From positions 5,490,001 through 5,554,000 of the forward strand of contig NZ_JARUBO010000005.1 in assembly GCF_029626235.1 (NCBI RefSeq): 64,000 nt of DNA, read 5' to 3'. Origin of the DNA: Micromonospora sp. WMMD1120 (GTDB taxonomy: Bacteria > Actinomycetota > Actinomycetes > Mycobacteriales > Micromonosporaceae). Positions 18,212-25,926 of the stretch are shown piece after piece (positions within the stretch are counted from its first letter, which is position 1; each line of letters opens with the position of its first letter). The position numbers and the translations under genes were made by a program. Below the pieces are notes generated by a model that worked only from the letters and a program-made list of their open reading frames with translations, ran no database searches and was not told the origin of the DNA.

Positions 18212-19187
18212 GCCGTCGGCCGGCGCCGGGCTGCGCGCGCGGTTGCTGCGACCACGCCACGGCGTGCAGCCGACCACCTCGACGGAGCTCTTCTTCGACC
18301 TGGTCTTCATCTTCACCATCACCCAGCTGTCGCACTACCTGATCGCGCACCTGGACTGGCGTGGCGTCGGGCGTACCGCCCTGTTGCTGGCGCTGGTCTG
18401 GCTCGTCTGGGTCTACACGACCTGGGTGACCAACTGGTTGCAACCGGACCAGGGTCCGGTCCGGGCGATGCTGCTCGGGGTGACGCTGGGCAGCCTGCTG
18501 CTGTCGGCGGCGATCCCGCAGGCGTTCGGCGCGACCGGCCTGCTGTTCGCCGTGACCTATGTCAGCGTGCAGGTGGGTCGGACCGCCTTCGGCCTGTGGG
18601 CGGTGCGGGACAACCCGTGGTTGGTCGCCGGGTTCCGGCAGTCACTGCCGTGGATAGCCGGGACGTCGGTGGTCATGGTGCTGGGCGGCCTGGTGGGCGG
18701 GGCGGCCCGGGAGGCGCTGTGGACGGCGGTGGTCGTGCTCGAGGTGGTCGGTCTGTCGATCGGCTATCCCCTGCCGGGGCGGGGTCGCAGCCGCCCCGAG
18801 CGGTGGATGGTCGAGGGTGGGCACCTGGCCGAGCGGTGCGCCGCCTTCGTCCTGATCGCGCTGGGGGAGTCGATCCTGATCACCGGGAGCACCCTCACCC
18901 AGCACGTGGACCTGGTGACGTCCGGGGCGTTCCTGCTGGCGTTCGCCGGTTCGGTGGCGCTGTGGTGGGTGTACTTCGCCCGGTCGGCGCCGAGCGCGAC
19001 GCAGGTGATCGCCAGTGCCGGCGAGCGGACCGGCGCGTTGAGCCGGGTGGCGTTCAACTACCTGCATCAGGCGCCCGTCGCGGCGTGCGCGGCGGCGGCG
19101 GTGCTGCTGACCGTGGCGGTGATCGTGGCCGACCGGTGGTCCGGGCGGGCGGTTCAGTCGCGGGGGCCGAGGTCGCCGCTGCGGTAG
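18198..19187 (+). CDS. ltrA: LtrA (low temperature requirement A) family membrane protein, shortened
   Basis: This 329-residue protein starts at a GTG inside the preceding gene. It has the LtrA signature TSTELFFDLVFIFTITQLSHYL and later HLAERCAAFVLIALGESILI, with about nine hydrophobic helices. Family members usually have 370-420 residues and continue past the YLHxxPVA segment with several more helices. Here that segment runs straight into what looks like a final helix (AVLLTVAVIVADRWSG) and stops. An internal deletion of roughly 60 codons is likely. The last 34 bases overlap the 3' end of tdk on the other strand. Function of LtrA proteins is unknown. Confidence 0.8.
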   Translation: MTRSEPSAGAGLRARLLRPRHGVQPTTSTELFFDLVFIFTITQLSHYLIAHLDWRGVGRTALLLALVWLVWVYTTWVTNWLQPDQGPVRAMLLGVTLGSLLLSAAIPQAFGATGLLFAVTYVSVQVGRTAFGLWAVRDNPWLVAGFRQSLPWIAGTSVVMVLGGLVGGAAREALWTAVVVLEVVGLSIGYPLPGRGRSRPERWMVEGGHLAERCAAFVLIALGESILITGSTLTQHVDLVTSGAFLLAFAGSVALWWVYFARSAPSATQVIASAGERTGALSRVAFNYLHQAPVAACAAAAVLLTVAVIVADRWSGRAVQSRGPRSPLR

Positions 19188-19870
19188 TGCCGGCGGCACA
19201 ACACCTGGTAGCGGACCTCGGCGGTGTCCACGGTGTCGCCGATGACGACCTGGGCGCCCTCGCGGACGACCCGCCCGTCGACCACCCGGGCGTTGAGCAG
19301 CCCCTCCCGGCCGCACCAGCACAGCACCTCGACCTGGATGCGGGCCACCTCGTCGGCCAGCTCGAACAGGCGTTGCGCGGCGGGGAACAGGCACGACCGG
19401 AAGTCGGTGGCCAGGCCGAACGCGAACACGTCGACGTCGTAGCTGTCGACCAGCTCGGCCATCTGCTCGACGTGCTCGACGGTGTAGAAGCACGCCTCGT
19501 CGCAGATCAGGTAGTCCACGCGTACCCCGTCGGCCCACCGGCCGCGCACCAGGGCCCGCAGGTCCAGGTCGTCGGTGACCTCGATGGCCTCGTGGGCCAG
19601 ACCGATGCGGGTGGTGACCTGGGGGCCCAGCGACCTGTCGATGCGGGTGGTGACCAGGCCCCGGCGGCCCTGCCGGGCGTGGTTGTAGTTCATCTGCAAC
19701 GCCATCGTGGACTTGCCGCAGTCCATCGGTCCCCAGAAGAACTTCAACGCCGCCGCGTGCACCGGCCGCCCGTCGAGCCCGCGGGCGGCCACGCACCCGG
19801 CCGGCGGGTGGGGCTCGCCGGGGAACGGGTGGGCCAGGCAGGTCGGGGCGGTGGTGGCATCGTCGGTCAC
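19154..19870 (-). CDS. tdk: Thymidine kinase (type II)
   Basis: This 238-residue protein phosphorylates thymidine to dTMP for nucleotide salvage. It has the P-loop GPMDCGKST, the Walker B-like YLICDEACFYT, the lasso-region substrate loop, and a C-terminal zinc ribbon (LCWCGREG and later VLCRRHY). About 40 Pro/Ala-rich residues precede the P-loop, longer than in most family members. The GTG at 19870 is preceded by TAGGCT with 8 bases between, consistent with a near-leaderless start. Its final 34 bases overlap the convergent ltrA, an unusually tight 3' overlap. Confidence 0.92.
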   Translation of the reverse strand: MTDDATTAPTCLAHPFPGEPHPPAGCVAARGLDGRPVHAAALKFFWGPMDCGKSTMALQMNYNHARQGRRGLVTTRIDRSLGPQVTTRIGLAHEAIEVTDDLDLRALVRGRWADGVRVDYLICDEACFYTVEHVEQMAELVDSYDVDVFAFGLATDFRSCLFPAAQRLFELADEVARIQVEVLCWCGREGLLNARVVDGRVVREGAQVVIGDTVDTAEVRYQVLCRRHYRSGDLGPRD

Positions 19871-19926
19871 GGTCGGGCAGCCTAGCCCATCGACCGGCCC
19901 GGATCGGCCGGGCGCGGTGGGCGCGC

Positions 19927-21321
19927 TCAGAGCACCCGGGGCGGGGTGTTGCCGGCGGCGACGATGGCGCGGCGGATCGGCACGGCGGCCAGCAGCAGGA
20001 TCCCGACCACGAAGAAGATCAGCAGTGAGACCAGGCCCACCCGGTAGGAGGAGGTGAGCTGGAACACCAGGCCGAAGGCCAGCGGGCCGAGCCAGCTGGT
20101 GCCCTTGTCGCTGATCTCGTAGAAGCCGTAGTACTCGCCCTCCTTGCCGGCCGGGATGAGCTGACTGAACAGCGACCGGCTCAACGCCTGGCTGCCGCCG
20201 AGGACCAGGCCGATGGCCGCGCCGAGGATCATGAACGGCACCGGAGCCTCCGCCGGCAGCCGGAACGCGGCGATGATCACCGCCGTCCAGAGCACCAGGC
20301 TGAGCAGGATCGTCTTCCAGGCGCCGATGCGGGCGGCGAGCGCGCCGAGGCTCAGCGCGCCGCCGAAGGCGAGGAACTGCACCAGCAGGATGGTGACGAT
20401 CAGGGTGCTCTGCTCCAGGCGCAGCTCCTCGGTGCCGTACTGGCTGGACAGGGTGATGACGGTCTGGATGCCGTCGTTGTAGACCAGGAAGGCCAGCAGG
20501 AAGAACAGCGTCAACGGGTACGCCTTGATCTCCCGCAGGGTGTGCAGGAGTTGCCGGAACCCGTCGGTGAGCACGTTGCCGCGCGGCCCCAGGGCCGCCG
20601 CCGCGCCGGGGCGTTCCCGCAGCCAGCGCAGCGGCACCAGGGTGAACACCGCCCACCACACGCCGGCGGACACGATCGACCAGCGGGCCAGGTCCAGGGT
20701 GCGCTGCGGGTTGTCGTCCTGGCTGAAGACGGTGACCGCGACCAGGTTGAACGCCAGCAGCAGACCACCGCCGAGGTAGCCCAGCGCCCAGCCGCGACTG
20801 GAGATGCGGTCGCGTTCGTCCGGGGTGCCGAGCTGCGGCAGGAACGAGTTGTAGACCACCAGGGCCGCGCCGAAGGAGATGTTCGCGATCAGGAACAGCG
20901 CCCCGCCGAGCAGGTAACGGTCGCCGGTGACGAACGCCATCGCCATGGTGGCACCGGCCCCGGTGAACGCGGCGCCGCCGAGCAGCCGCTTCTTGTGCGC
21001 CGACCGGTCGGCGATCGCCCCGATCACCGGCAGCACGAACACGGTGAGGAACACCGACAGCGAGATCAGGTACGGGAAGTACGACCCGGCGGCCACCGTG
21101 ATGCCCAGCGGGTGGACCACGCCGTCGCAGTCGTCCGCGCCCAGATCGCACCCGGCGGCCACCTCGGCGACGGTGGTCAGGAACGGGCCCAGGAACACGG
21201 TGATCACCGTGGTCTGGAACGCGGAGTTCGCCCAGTCGTAGACGTACCAGCCGCGGCGCTCGCGGCGGGTGCTCGCCGGGGGCGGGGTGTCGTCCACCGC
21301 GGGGGTCACGGTCTCGGCCAT
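19927..21321 (-). CDS. UMF1/Atg22-type MFS transporter
   Basis: This 464-residue protein has about 12 transmembrane helices. The start YVYDWANSAFQTTVITVFLGPF is the hallmark of the UMF1 (unknown major facilitator 1)/Atg22 group, and FVLPVIGAIADRSAHKKRLL is the MFS loop between helices 2 and 3. Yeast Atg22 exports amino acids from the vacuole; bacterial substrates are unknown. AAGGA precedes the ATG. The GDPD gene ends 16 bp upstream on the same strand, so the two are probably one operon. Confidence 0.88.
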   Translation of the reverse strand: MAETVTPAVDDTPPPASTRRERRGWYVYDWANSAFQTTVITVFLGPFLTTVAEVAAGCDLGADDCDGVVHPLGITVAAGSYFPYLISLSVFLTVFVLPVIGAIADRSAHKKRLLGGAAFTGAGATMAMAFVTGDRYLLGGALFLIANISFGAALVVYNSFLPQLGTPDERDRISSRGWALGYLGGGLLLAFNLVAVTVFSQDDNPQRTLDLARWSIVSAGVWWAVFTLVPLRWLRERPGAAAALGPRGNVLTDGFRQLLHTLREIKAYPLTLFFLLAFLVYNDGIQTVITLSSQYGTEELRLEQSTLIVTILLVQFLAFGGALSLGALAARIGAWKTILLSLVLWTAVIIAAFRLPAEAPVPFMILGAAIGLVLGGSQALSRSLFSQLIPAGKEGEYYGFYEISDKGTSWLGPLAFGLVFQLTSSYRVGLVSLLIFFVVGILLLAAVPIRRAIVAAGNTPPRVL

Positions 21322-21337
21322 CGGGGTCCTTGGCTGA

Positions 21338-22105
21338 TCAGGCGGCCCAGTGGCCGCGGCTGCGGTAGACGTCGCGCAGCACGCCGACGTGATCGATCAT
21401 GATGCCATCCACCCCACGATCCAGTAAGTCGTGCATCTGGGCTGGTTCGTCGATCGTCCAGACGTGCACCTGCAGGCCGAGGCGGTGGCAGTAGTCGAGG
21501 AACCGGCGGTCCACCACCGGCACCCGCCCGTAGTGCGGCGGAACCTGCGCGGCGACCACCGACGGCGGCAACCGCAGCGGACGCCCGTGCAGCGACGCCA
21601 GCCTCAGCCGGGCGACGCCGCGCATGCCGAGGCTGGTGGCGACCCGGCCGCCGGTGAGGGCACGCAGTCGGGTGAGGCGGGCGTCGCTGAACGACGCGAG
21701 CAGCACCCGGTCGCCGGCGTCGGCCCGGGTCACTGTGGCGACCGTCGGCTCGACGCCGCCGTCGGCCTTGACGTCGATGTTGAAGCGGACCTGCGGCCAG
21801 GCGTCCAACACCTCGTCGAGCCGGGGTACGACGGCGGCGCCGCCGACGCGTACCGAGCAGAGGTCGGCCCAGGTCAGGTCGGCGATGCGTCCCGGTTCGC
21901 CGGTGACCCGGCGCAGCGTCGGGTCGTGGAAGATCACCGCCACTTTGTCGGCGGTGGCGTGCACGTCGGTCTCCACGTACCGGTAGCCCAGCCCGACGGC
22001 CCGGGCGAACGCCTCGGTGGTGTTCTCGTCGCCCTCGGCGGCGCCGCCGCGATGGGCGAACGCCAGCGGCACGGGCGCGTCGAGGTAGCCGGGTCGGGTC
22101 AGCAC
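21338..22105 (-). CDS. Glycerophosphodiester phosphodiesterase
   Basis: This 255-residue cytoplasmic TIM barrel has the GDPD active site: AFAHRGGAAEGDENTTEAFARAV (His-Arg and the Glu pair), then VETDVHATADKVAVIFHDPTLRRVTG (metal-binding Glu-x-Asp and catalytic His). It releases glycerol-3-phosphate from deacylated phospholipids. The stop lies 16 bp before the UMF1 gene, so the pair may be co-expressed. There is no signal peptide. The GTG start has only a weak ribosome site. Confidence 0.93.
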   Translation of the reverse strand: MLTRPGYLDAPVPLAFAHRGGAAEGDENTTEAFARAVGLGYRYVETDVHATADKVAVIFHDPTLRRVTGEPGRIADLTWADLCSVRVGGAAVVPRLDEVLDAWPQVRFNIDVKADGGVEPTVATVTRADAGDRVLLASFSDARLTRLRALTGGRVATSLGMRGVARLRLASLHGRPLRLPPSVVAAQVPPHYGRVPVVDRRFLDYCHRLGLQVHVWTIDEPAQMHDLLDRGVDGIMIDHVGVLRDVYRSRGHWAA

Positions 22106-22251
22106 GCGACGCAGTATGCCTTCCGCCGGTGGAGGGCGGGTGACCTACCGGCGAAGAGCAGACCCGCGCGGGCGCGGCGGCCGGACCTCGACGCCCGGAC
22201 CGGTCCACGGCCCTCAGCTCCGGACCCCGCCCCTCGCCCGTGCCCTTCGTT

Positions 22252-22328
22252 CGCCCTTTGCTCTGCACCCACGGAGGCGACGGTCACCGTGGGTAGGCGG
22301 CGCTTCGGCGGGTGCAGAGCAAAGGGCG
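22252..22328. repeat. Perfect 19-bp inverted repeat in intergenic DNA
   Basis: cgccctttgctctgcaccc (22252-22270) recurs as its exact reverse complement at 22310-22328, with a 39-base interior. The interior carries a smaller 8-bp dyad (ACCCACGG at 22267-22274 with CCGTGGGT at 22288-22295) that competes with the outer arms. It sits in the 345-bp gap between divergent upstream ends of plsC (stop side) and gdpD. The form resembles a REP or MITE-like element. No other copy occurs in this window. Nothing else was recognised in the gap 22106-22450. Confidence 0.7.
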
Positions 22329-22450
22329 CAGAAAGGCGTGGTGGGACTCCCGCTGACAGGCCCCTCTGGCCCGTCCGATCCGGCCGTCAATCGTCATCGT
22401 CGCCCCCCGCTGCCATCCGTCCTGCTCACCGGGTCCGGCGGACTCAAGGA

Positions 22451-23224
22451 TCAGCGGGGTTCGCGGCGGTGGGCGCGGCTGAGGTCGGTGGGACGGCCGG
22501 GGTCGACGTGCCGGGGCCGGTCGGGCTCGTCGGGGCGCAGCGGGGCGAGGGTGTCGGTGAGCGCGTCGACGATCCGGTCGGTGGCCCGGCGGGCCGCGCC
22601 GGGGCTCGCGGCGCTCGACTCGCCCAGGTCGACGGGCGCCCCGAAGTGCACCCGGATCACCGGGCGGCGCCACAGCGAGCGGGTGATGCCACGCAGCATG
22701 CCCCGGGGCGCCCGGTAGGGCAGCACCTCGTGCGCACCCCACTGGGCGACCGGGACGACGGGCGCGCCGCAGGCCAGGGCGAGCCGGGCCGCTCCGGTCT
22801 TGCCGCGCTCGGGCCACATGCCGGGGTCCAGCCCGATGCGTCCCTCCGGGTAGATGAGGATCACCGACCCGCGGGCGACGGCGCCGGCGGCGTCGTCGAG
22901 GGCCCGGTGTACGGCGCTGGTGCCCCGGTCGACCCGGATGTGCCCGGCGTGGCGCATGGCGGCCCCGAACACCGGGACCCGGAACAGCCCGGCGGTGGCC
23001 ATGATCCGGGGGGCGATGCCCCGGGCCTGGCAGGCGGCGATCATGACCAGCGGGTCGAACGGGCTGATGTGGTTGGCGGCCAGCACCAGTGGGCCGCGGC
23101 GCAGGTGCGTCGGGACGTCGCCGGTGACCTCGAGGCGGGCGAGCAGGCCGACCAGGGCCCGGACCAGCACGAGGGCCGTGCGCCAGATCAGCGGCGGCCG
23201 CCAGGGGGAGTGCGCGGTGTCCAT
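22451..23224 (-). CDS. 1-acylglycerol-3-phosphate acyltransferase (PlsC-like)
   Basis: This 257-residue protein has the acyltransferase motifs NHISPFDP (catalytic HxxxxD) and YPEGRIG (substrate Glu-Gly). One hydrophobic stretch near residues 14-32 would anchor it to the inner face of the membrane. It would add a fatty acid to lysophosphatidic acid or a related lipid. I chose ATG 23224; the open frame upstream reaches a basic region with no ribosome site. The C-terminal 40 residues are Pro/Arg-rich and not conserved. It is transcribed away from cydA. Confidence 0.85.
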   Translation of the reverse strand: MDTAHSPWRPPLIWRTALVLVRALVGLLARLEVTGDVPTHLRRGPLVLAANHISPFDPLVMIAACQARGIAPRIMATAGLFRVPVFGAAMRHAGHIRVDRGTSAVHRALDDAAGAVARGSVILIYPEGRIGLDPGMWPERGKTGAARLALACGAPVVPVAQWGAHEVLPYRAPRGMLRGITRSLWRRPVIRVHFGAPVDLGESSAASPGAARRATDRIVDALTDTLAPLRPDEPDRPRHVDPGRPTDLSRAHRREPR

Positions 23225-23352
23225 CAGCGCGCCATCGTCGCACGCGCGGCCGCGGCGGCGAGGGCGGGTCGCCAGGTTGACAGGGTGATCAGAGTCATTG
23301 GTCCCGGGTCGGTTCGGGCCGCCTGGCCCTGCCACATCCGCTACGACGAGCA

Positions 23353-23377
23353 GTAGTATTTACTACGTCTCGTAGTA
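23353..23377 (+). promoter_or_regulatory. Iterated GTAGTA/TACTAC dyads before cydA
   Basis: GTAGTA-TT-TACTAC (23353-23366) and TACTACG-TCT-CGTAGTA (23361-23377) are two overlapping dyads that share their middle half-site. They end 4 bases before the cydA ATG. TAGTAT at 23354-23359 could be the -10, so a bound repressor would cover the transcription start. The arms resemble BlaI/CopY-type half-sites (TACTACA/TGTAGTA) and do not resemble the Rex site known for Streptomyces cyd. The regulator is not encoded nearby. Confidence 0.6.
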
Positions 23378-23380
23378 TGG

Positions 23381-24814
23381 ATGGCTGGGGGTTTTCAGGT
23401 GGACGCGTTGGACGTTGCCCGCTGGCAGTTCGGTGTCACCACCGTCTACCACTTCCTCTTCGTGCCGTTGACCATCGGGTTGTCCGTGCTGGTGGCGATC
23501 CTGCAGACGATGTGGCACCGCACCGGCAACGAGCGCTACCTGAAGCTCACCAAGTTCTACGGCAAGCTGTTCCTGATCAACTTCGCGATGGGCGTGGTCA
23601 CCGGGATCGTGCAGGAGTTCCAGTTCGGCATGAACTGGAGCGACTACTCCCGCTTCGTCGGCGACATCTTCGGCGCGCCGCTGGCCATCGAGGCGCTGGT
23701 CGCGTTCTTCCTCGAATCCACCTTCATCGGCCTGTGGATCTTCGGATGGGACCGGCTGCCCAAGCGTGCCCACCTGGCCAGCATCTGGGCCGCCGCGATC
23801 GGCACCAACCTGTCCGCGTACTTCATCCTCGCGGCGAACTCGTTCATGCAGAACCCGGTCGGCTACCGGATCAACCCGGACAGCGGGCGCGCCGAGCTGA
23901 CCGACTTCCCGGCCGTGCTGACCAACAAGGTCGCCCTGATCACCTTCCCGCACACCCTGGCCGGGTCGTTCCTGGTCGCCGGGTCGCTGATCGTCGCGGT
24001 CGGCCTGTGGCACGTCATCCGCAACCGGGACTCCGCCGACACCGGCGCGTACCGCTTCGCCACGAGGTTCGGCTCCTGGGTGGTCCTGGTCGCCTCCGCC
24101 GCCGTGCTGCTCACCGGCGACATCCAGGGCAAGATCATGACGCAGGTGCAGCCGATGAAGATGGCCGCCGCCGAGGGCCTCTACACCACCGAGAGCCCCG
24201 CCTCGTTCTCCGTGCTCACCATCGGCAGCCTCGACGGCAGCCGCGAGGTCTTCGCCATCAAGATCCCGTACCTGCTGTCGTACCTGGGCACCGGCGACCC
24301 GAACGGCACCGTGCACGGCATCAACGACCTGCAGGCCCAGTACGCCACCCAGTACGGCGCGGGCAGCTACACCCCGATCATCCCGGTCACCTACTGGAGC
24401 TTCCGCTTCATGATCGCCTTCGGGATGGCCGCCGGCGCGATCGCCCTGCTGGTGCTCTGGAGCCAGCGCAGGGGCCGTACCCCGAGCAGCAAGTGGCTGC
24501 TGCGCGCCGGGCTGGCCATGCCGGTGCTGCCGCTGCTGGCCAACTCGTTCGGCTGGATCTTCACCGAGATGGGCCGCCAGCCGTGGATCGTCTTCGGCGA
24601 GATGCTCACCCGCAACGGCGTGTCCCGCAGCGTCTCGCTGACCGAGGTCCTCACCTCCTTCACCGCCTTCACGCTGATCTACGCCACCCTCGCCGTGATC
24701 GAGGTGAAACTGCTGCTGCGCTACGCCAAGGCCGGCGTGCCGGACGTCAGCGAGGAGCACCCCATCGACGACACCCACGACGACGCCGAGCGCCCGCTCG
24801 CCTTCGCCTACTGA
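23381..24814 (+). CDS. cydA: Cytochrome bd ubiquinol oxidase subunit I
   Basis: This 477-residue membrane protein carries the haem b595/b558/d ligands of the bd oxidase. The start ARWQFGVTTVYHFLFVPLTIGLS includes the conserved His, and NSFMQNPVG and GWIFTEMGRQPW (subunit I fingerprint) follow. The periplasmic Q-loop is short. It oxidises menaquinol and reduces oxygen with high affinity, which suits microaerobic or stress growth. cydB follows 14 bp downstream. The ABC transporter cydCD needed for assembly is not in the window. The upstream GTAGTA dyads indicate specific repression. Confidence 0.97.
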   Translation: MAGGFQVDALDVARWQFGVTTVYHFLFVPLTIGLSVLVAILQTMWHRTGNERYLKLTKFYGKLFLINFAMGVVTGIVQEFQFGMNWSDYSRFVGDIFGAPLAIEALVAFFLESTFIGLWIFGWDRLPKRAHLASIWAAAIGTNLSAYFILAANSFMQNPVGYRINPDSGRAELTDFPAVLTNKVALITFPHTLAGSFLVAGSLIVAVGLWHVIRNRDSADTGAYRFATRFGSWVVLVASAAVLLTGDIQGKIMTQVQPMKMAAAEGLYTTESPASFSVLTIGSLDGSREVFAIKIPYLLSYLGTGDPNGTVHGINDLQAQYATQYGAGSYTPIIPVTYWSFRFMIAFGMAAGAIALLVLWSQRRGRTPSSKWLLRAGLAMPVLPLLANSFGWIFTEMGRQPWIVFGEMLTRNGVSRSVSLTEVLTSFTAFTLIYATLAVIEVKLLLRYAKAGVPDVSEEHPIDDTHDDAERPLAFAY

Positions 24815-24828
24815 TCCCGGAGCCCATC

Positions 24829-25827
24829 GTGGACCTGACCACCATCTGGTTTCTCCTCGTCGCCGTGCTGTTCACCGGCTACTTCATCCTGGAGGGCTTC
24901 GACTTCGGCGTCGGCATGCTGCTGCCCGTGCTCGGCCGCGACGACCGGGAACGCCGCGTCCTGATCAACACCATCGGCCCGGTCTGGGACGGCAACGAGG
25001 TCTGGCTGATCACCGCCGGCGGCGCGATGTTCGCCGCGTTCCCCGAGTGGTACGCCACCCTCTTCTCCGGCTTCTACCTGCCGCTGCTGCTGATCCTGCT
25101 GGCCCTGATCGCCCGGGGCGTCGCGTTCGAGTACCGGCACAAGCGCCCCGAGGCGTCCTGGAAGCGCCGCTGGGACACCGCGATCGTGGTCGGCTCGGTG
25201 CTGCCGGCGATCCTGTGGGGTGTCGCCTTCGCCAACATCCTGCGCGGGGTGCCGCTGGACGCCGACCACGAGTATGTCGGCGGCCTGCTGGACCTGCTCA
25301 ACCCGTACGCGCTGCTCGGCGGCGTGACCACGCTGGCCCTGTTCGCCACCCACGGCGCGGTGTTCCTGGCCCTGAAGACCACCGGCGACGTCCGCGAGCG
25401 CGCGGGCGCCCTGGCGGTGCGCCTGGGCGTGGCCGCCGCCGTGCTCGCCGTCGGGTTCCTGGCCTGGACGCTGAGCATCCGCTCCAGCGCGGCCGCCGTC
25501 GTGCTCGCCGTGGGCGCGGCCGTCGCCCTGCTCGGCGCGCTGGCCGCCGCCCGGGTACGCCGGGAGGGCTGGGCGTTCACCGGCACCGCCGCCGCGATAG
25601 GCCTGGCGGTGGCGACCCTGTTCGCGGCGCTGTTCCCGAACGTGCTGCCGTCCACCCTGGACGTGGCGGGGACGCTGACCGCCACCAACGCCGCCTCCAC
25701 CCCGTACACCCTGAAGATCATGACCTGGGTGGCGGTGATCTTCACCCCGGTGGTGCTGGCCTACCAGGGCTGGACGTACTGGGTGTTCCGCAAGCGCATC
25801 GGCGTCGCCAACATCCCGCAGCACTGA
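24829..25827 (+). CDS. cydB: Cytochrome bd ubiquinol oxidase subunit II
   Basis: This 332-residue partner of CydA has about nine transmembrane helices. It starts with IWFLLVAVLFTGYFILEGFDFGVGML and contains NTIGPVWDGNEVWLI, the most conserved part of subunit II. GGAG sits 8 bases before the GTG at 24829. It is transcribed with cydA. A spaced inverted repeat follows the stop and may end the operon. Confidence 0.97.
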   Translation: MDLTTIWFLLVAVLFTGYFILEGFDFGVGMLLPVLGRDDRERRVLINTIGPVWDGNEVWLITAGGAMFAAFPEWYATLFSGFYLPLLLILLALIARGVAFEYRHKRPEASWKRRWDTAIVVGSVLPAILWGVAFANILRGVPLDADHEYVGGLLDLLNPYALLGGVTTLALFATHGAVFLALKTTGDVRERAGALAVRLGVAAAVLAVGFLAWTLSIRSSAAAVVLAVGAAVALLGALAAARVRREGWAFTGTAAAIGLAVATLFAALFPNVLPSTLDVAGTLTATNAASTPYTLKIMTWVAVIFTPVVLAYQGWTYWVFRKRIGVANIPQH

Positions 25828-25830
25828 CCC

Positions 25831-25901
25831 TCGATCTTGCACGAACTGTCCCGACATAAGCCGCACTGCGGGCGTCTCGACGAATAAAGCTGCAAGATCG
25901 A
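25831..25901. repeat. Intergenic 11-bp inverted repeat (REP-like)
   Basis: TCGATCTTGCA (25831-25841) pairs perfectly with TGCAAGATCGA (25891-25901) across 49 bases. It fills most of the 99-bp gap between cydB and the acetyltransferase gene. Palindromes with a TCGATCTTGCA-like arm recur in intergenic DNA of Micromonosporaceae from memory, so this is probably a REP-like element and may double as the cydAB terminator. Confidence 0.6.
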
Positions 25902-25926
25902 CGGGGGGTGTCGCTACGGTGTGGCG

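Noticed and set aside
23377..24800. Start of cydA at the ATG at 23377
   Set aside because: That ATG is in another frame (MDGWGF). The conserved CydA N-terminus follows ATG 23381.
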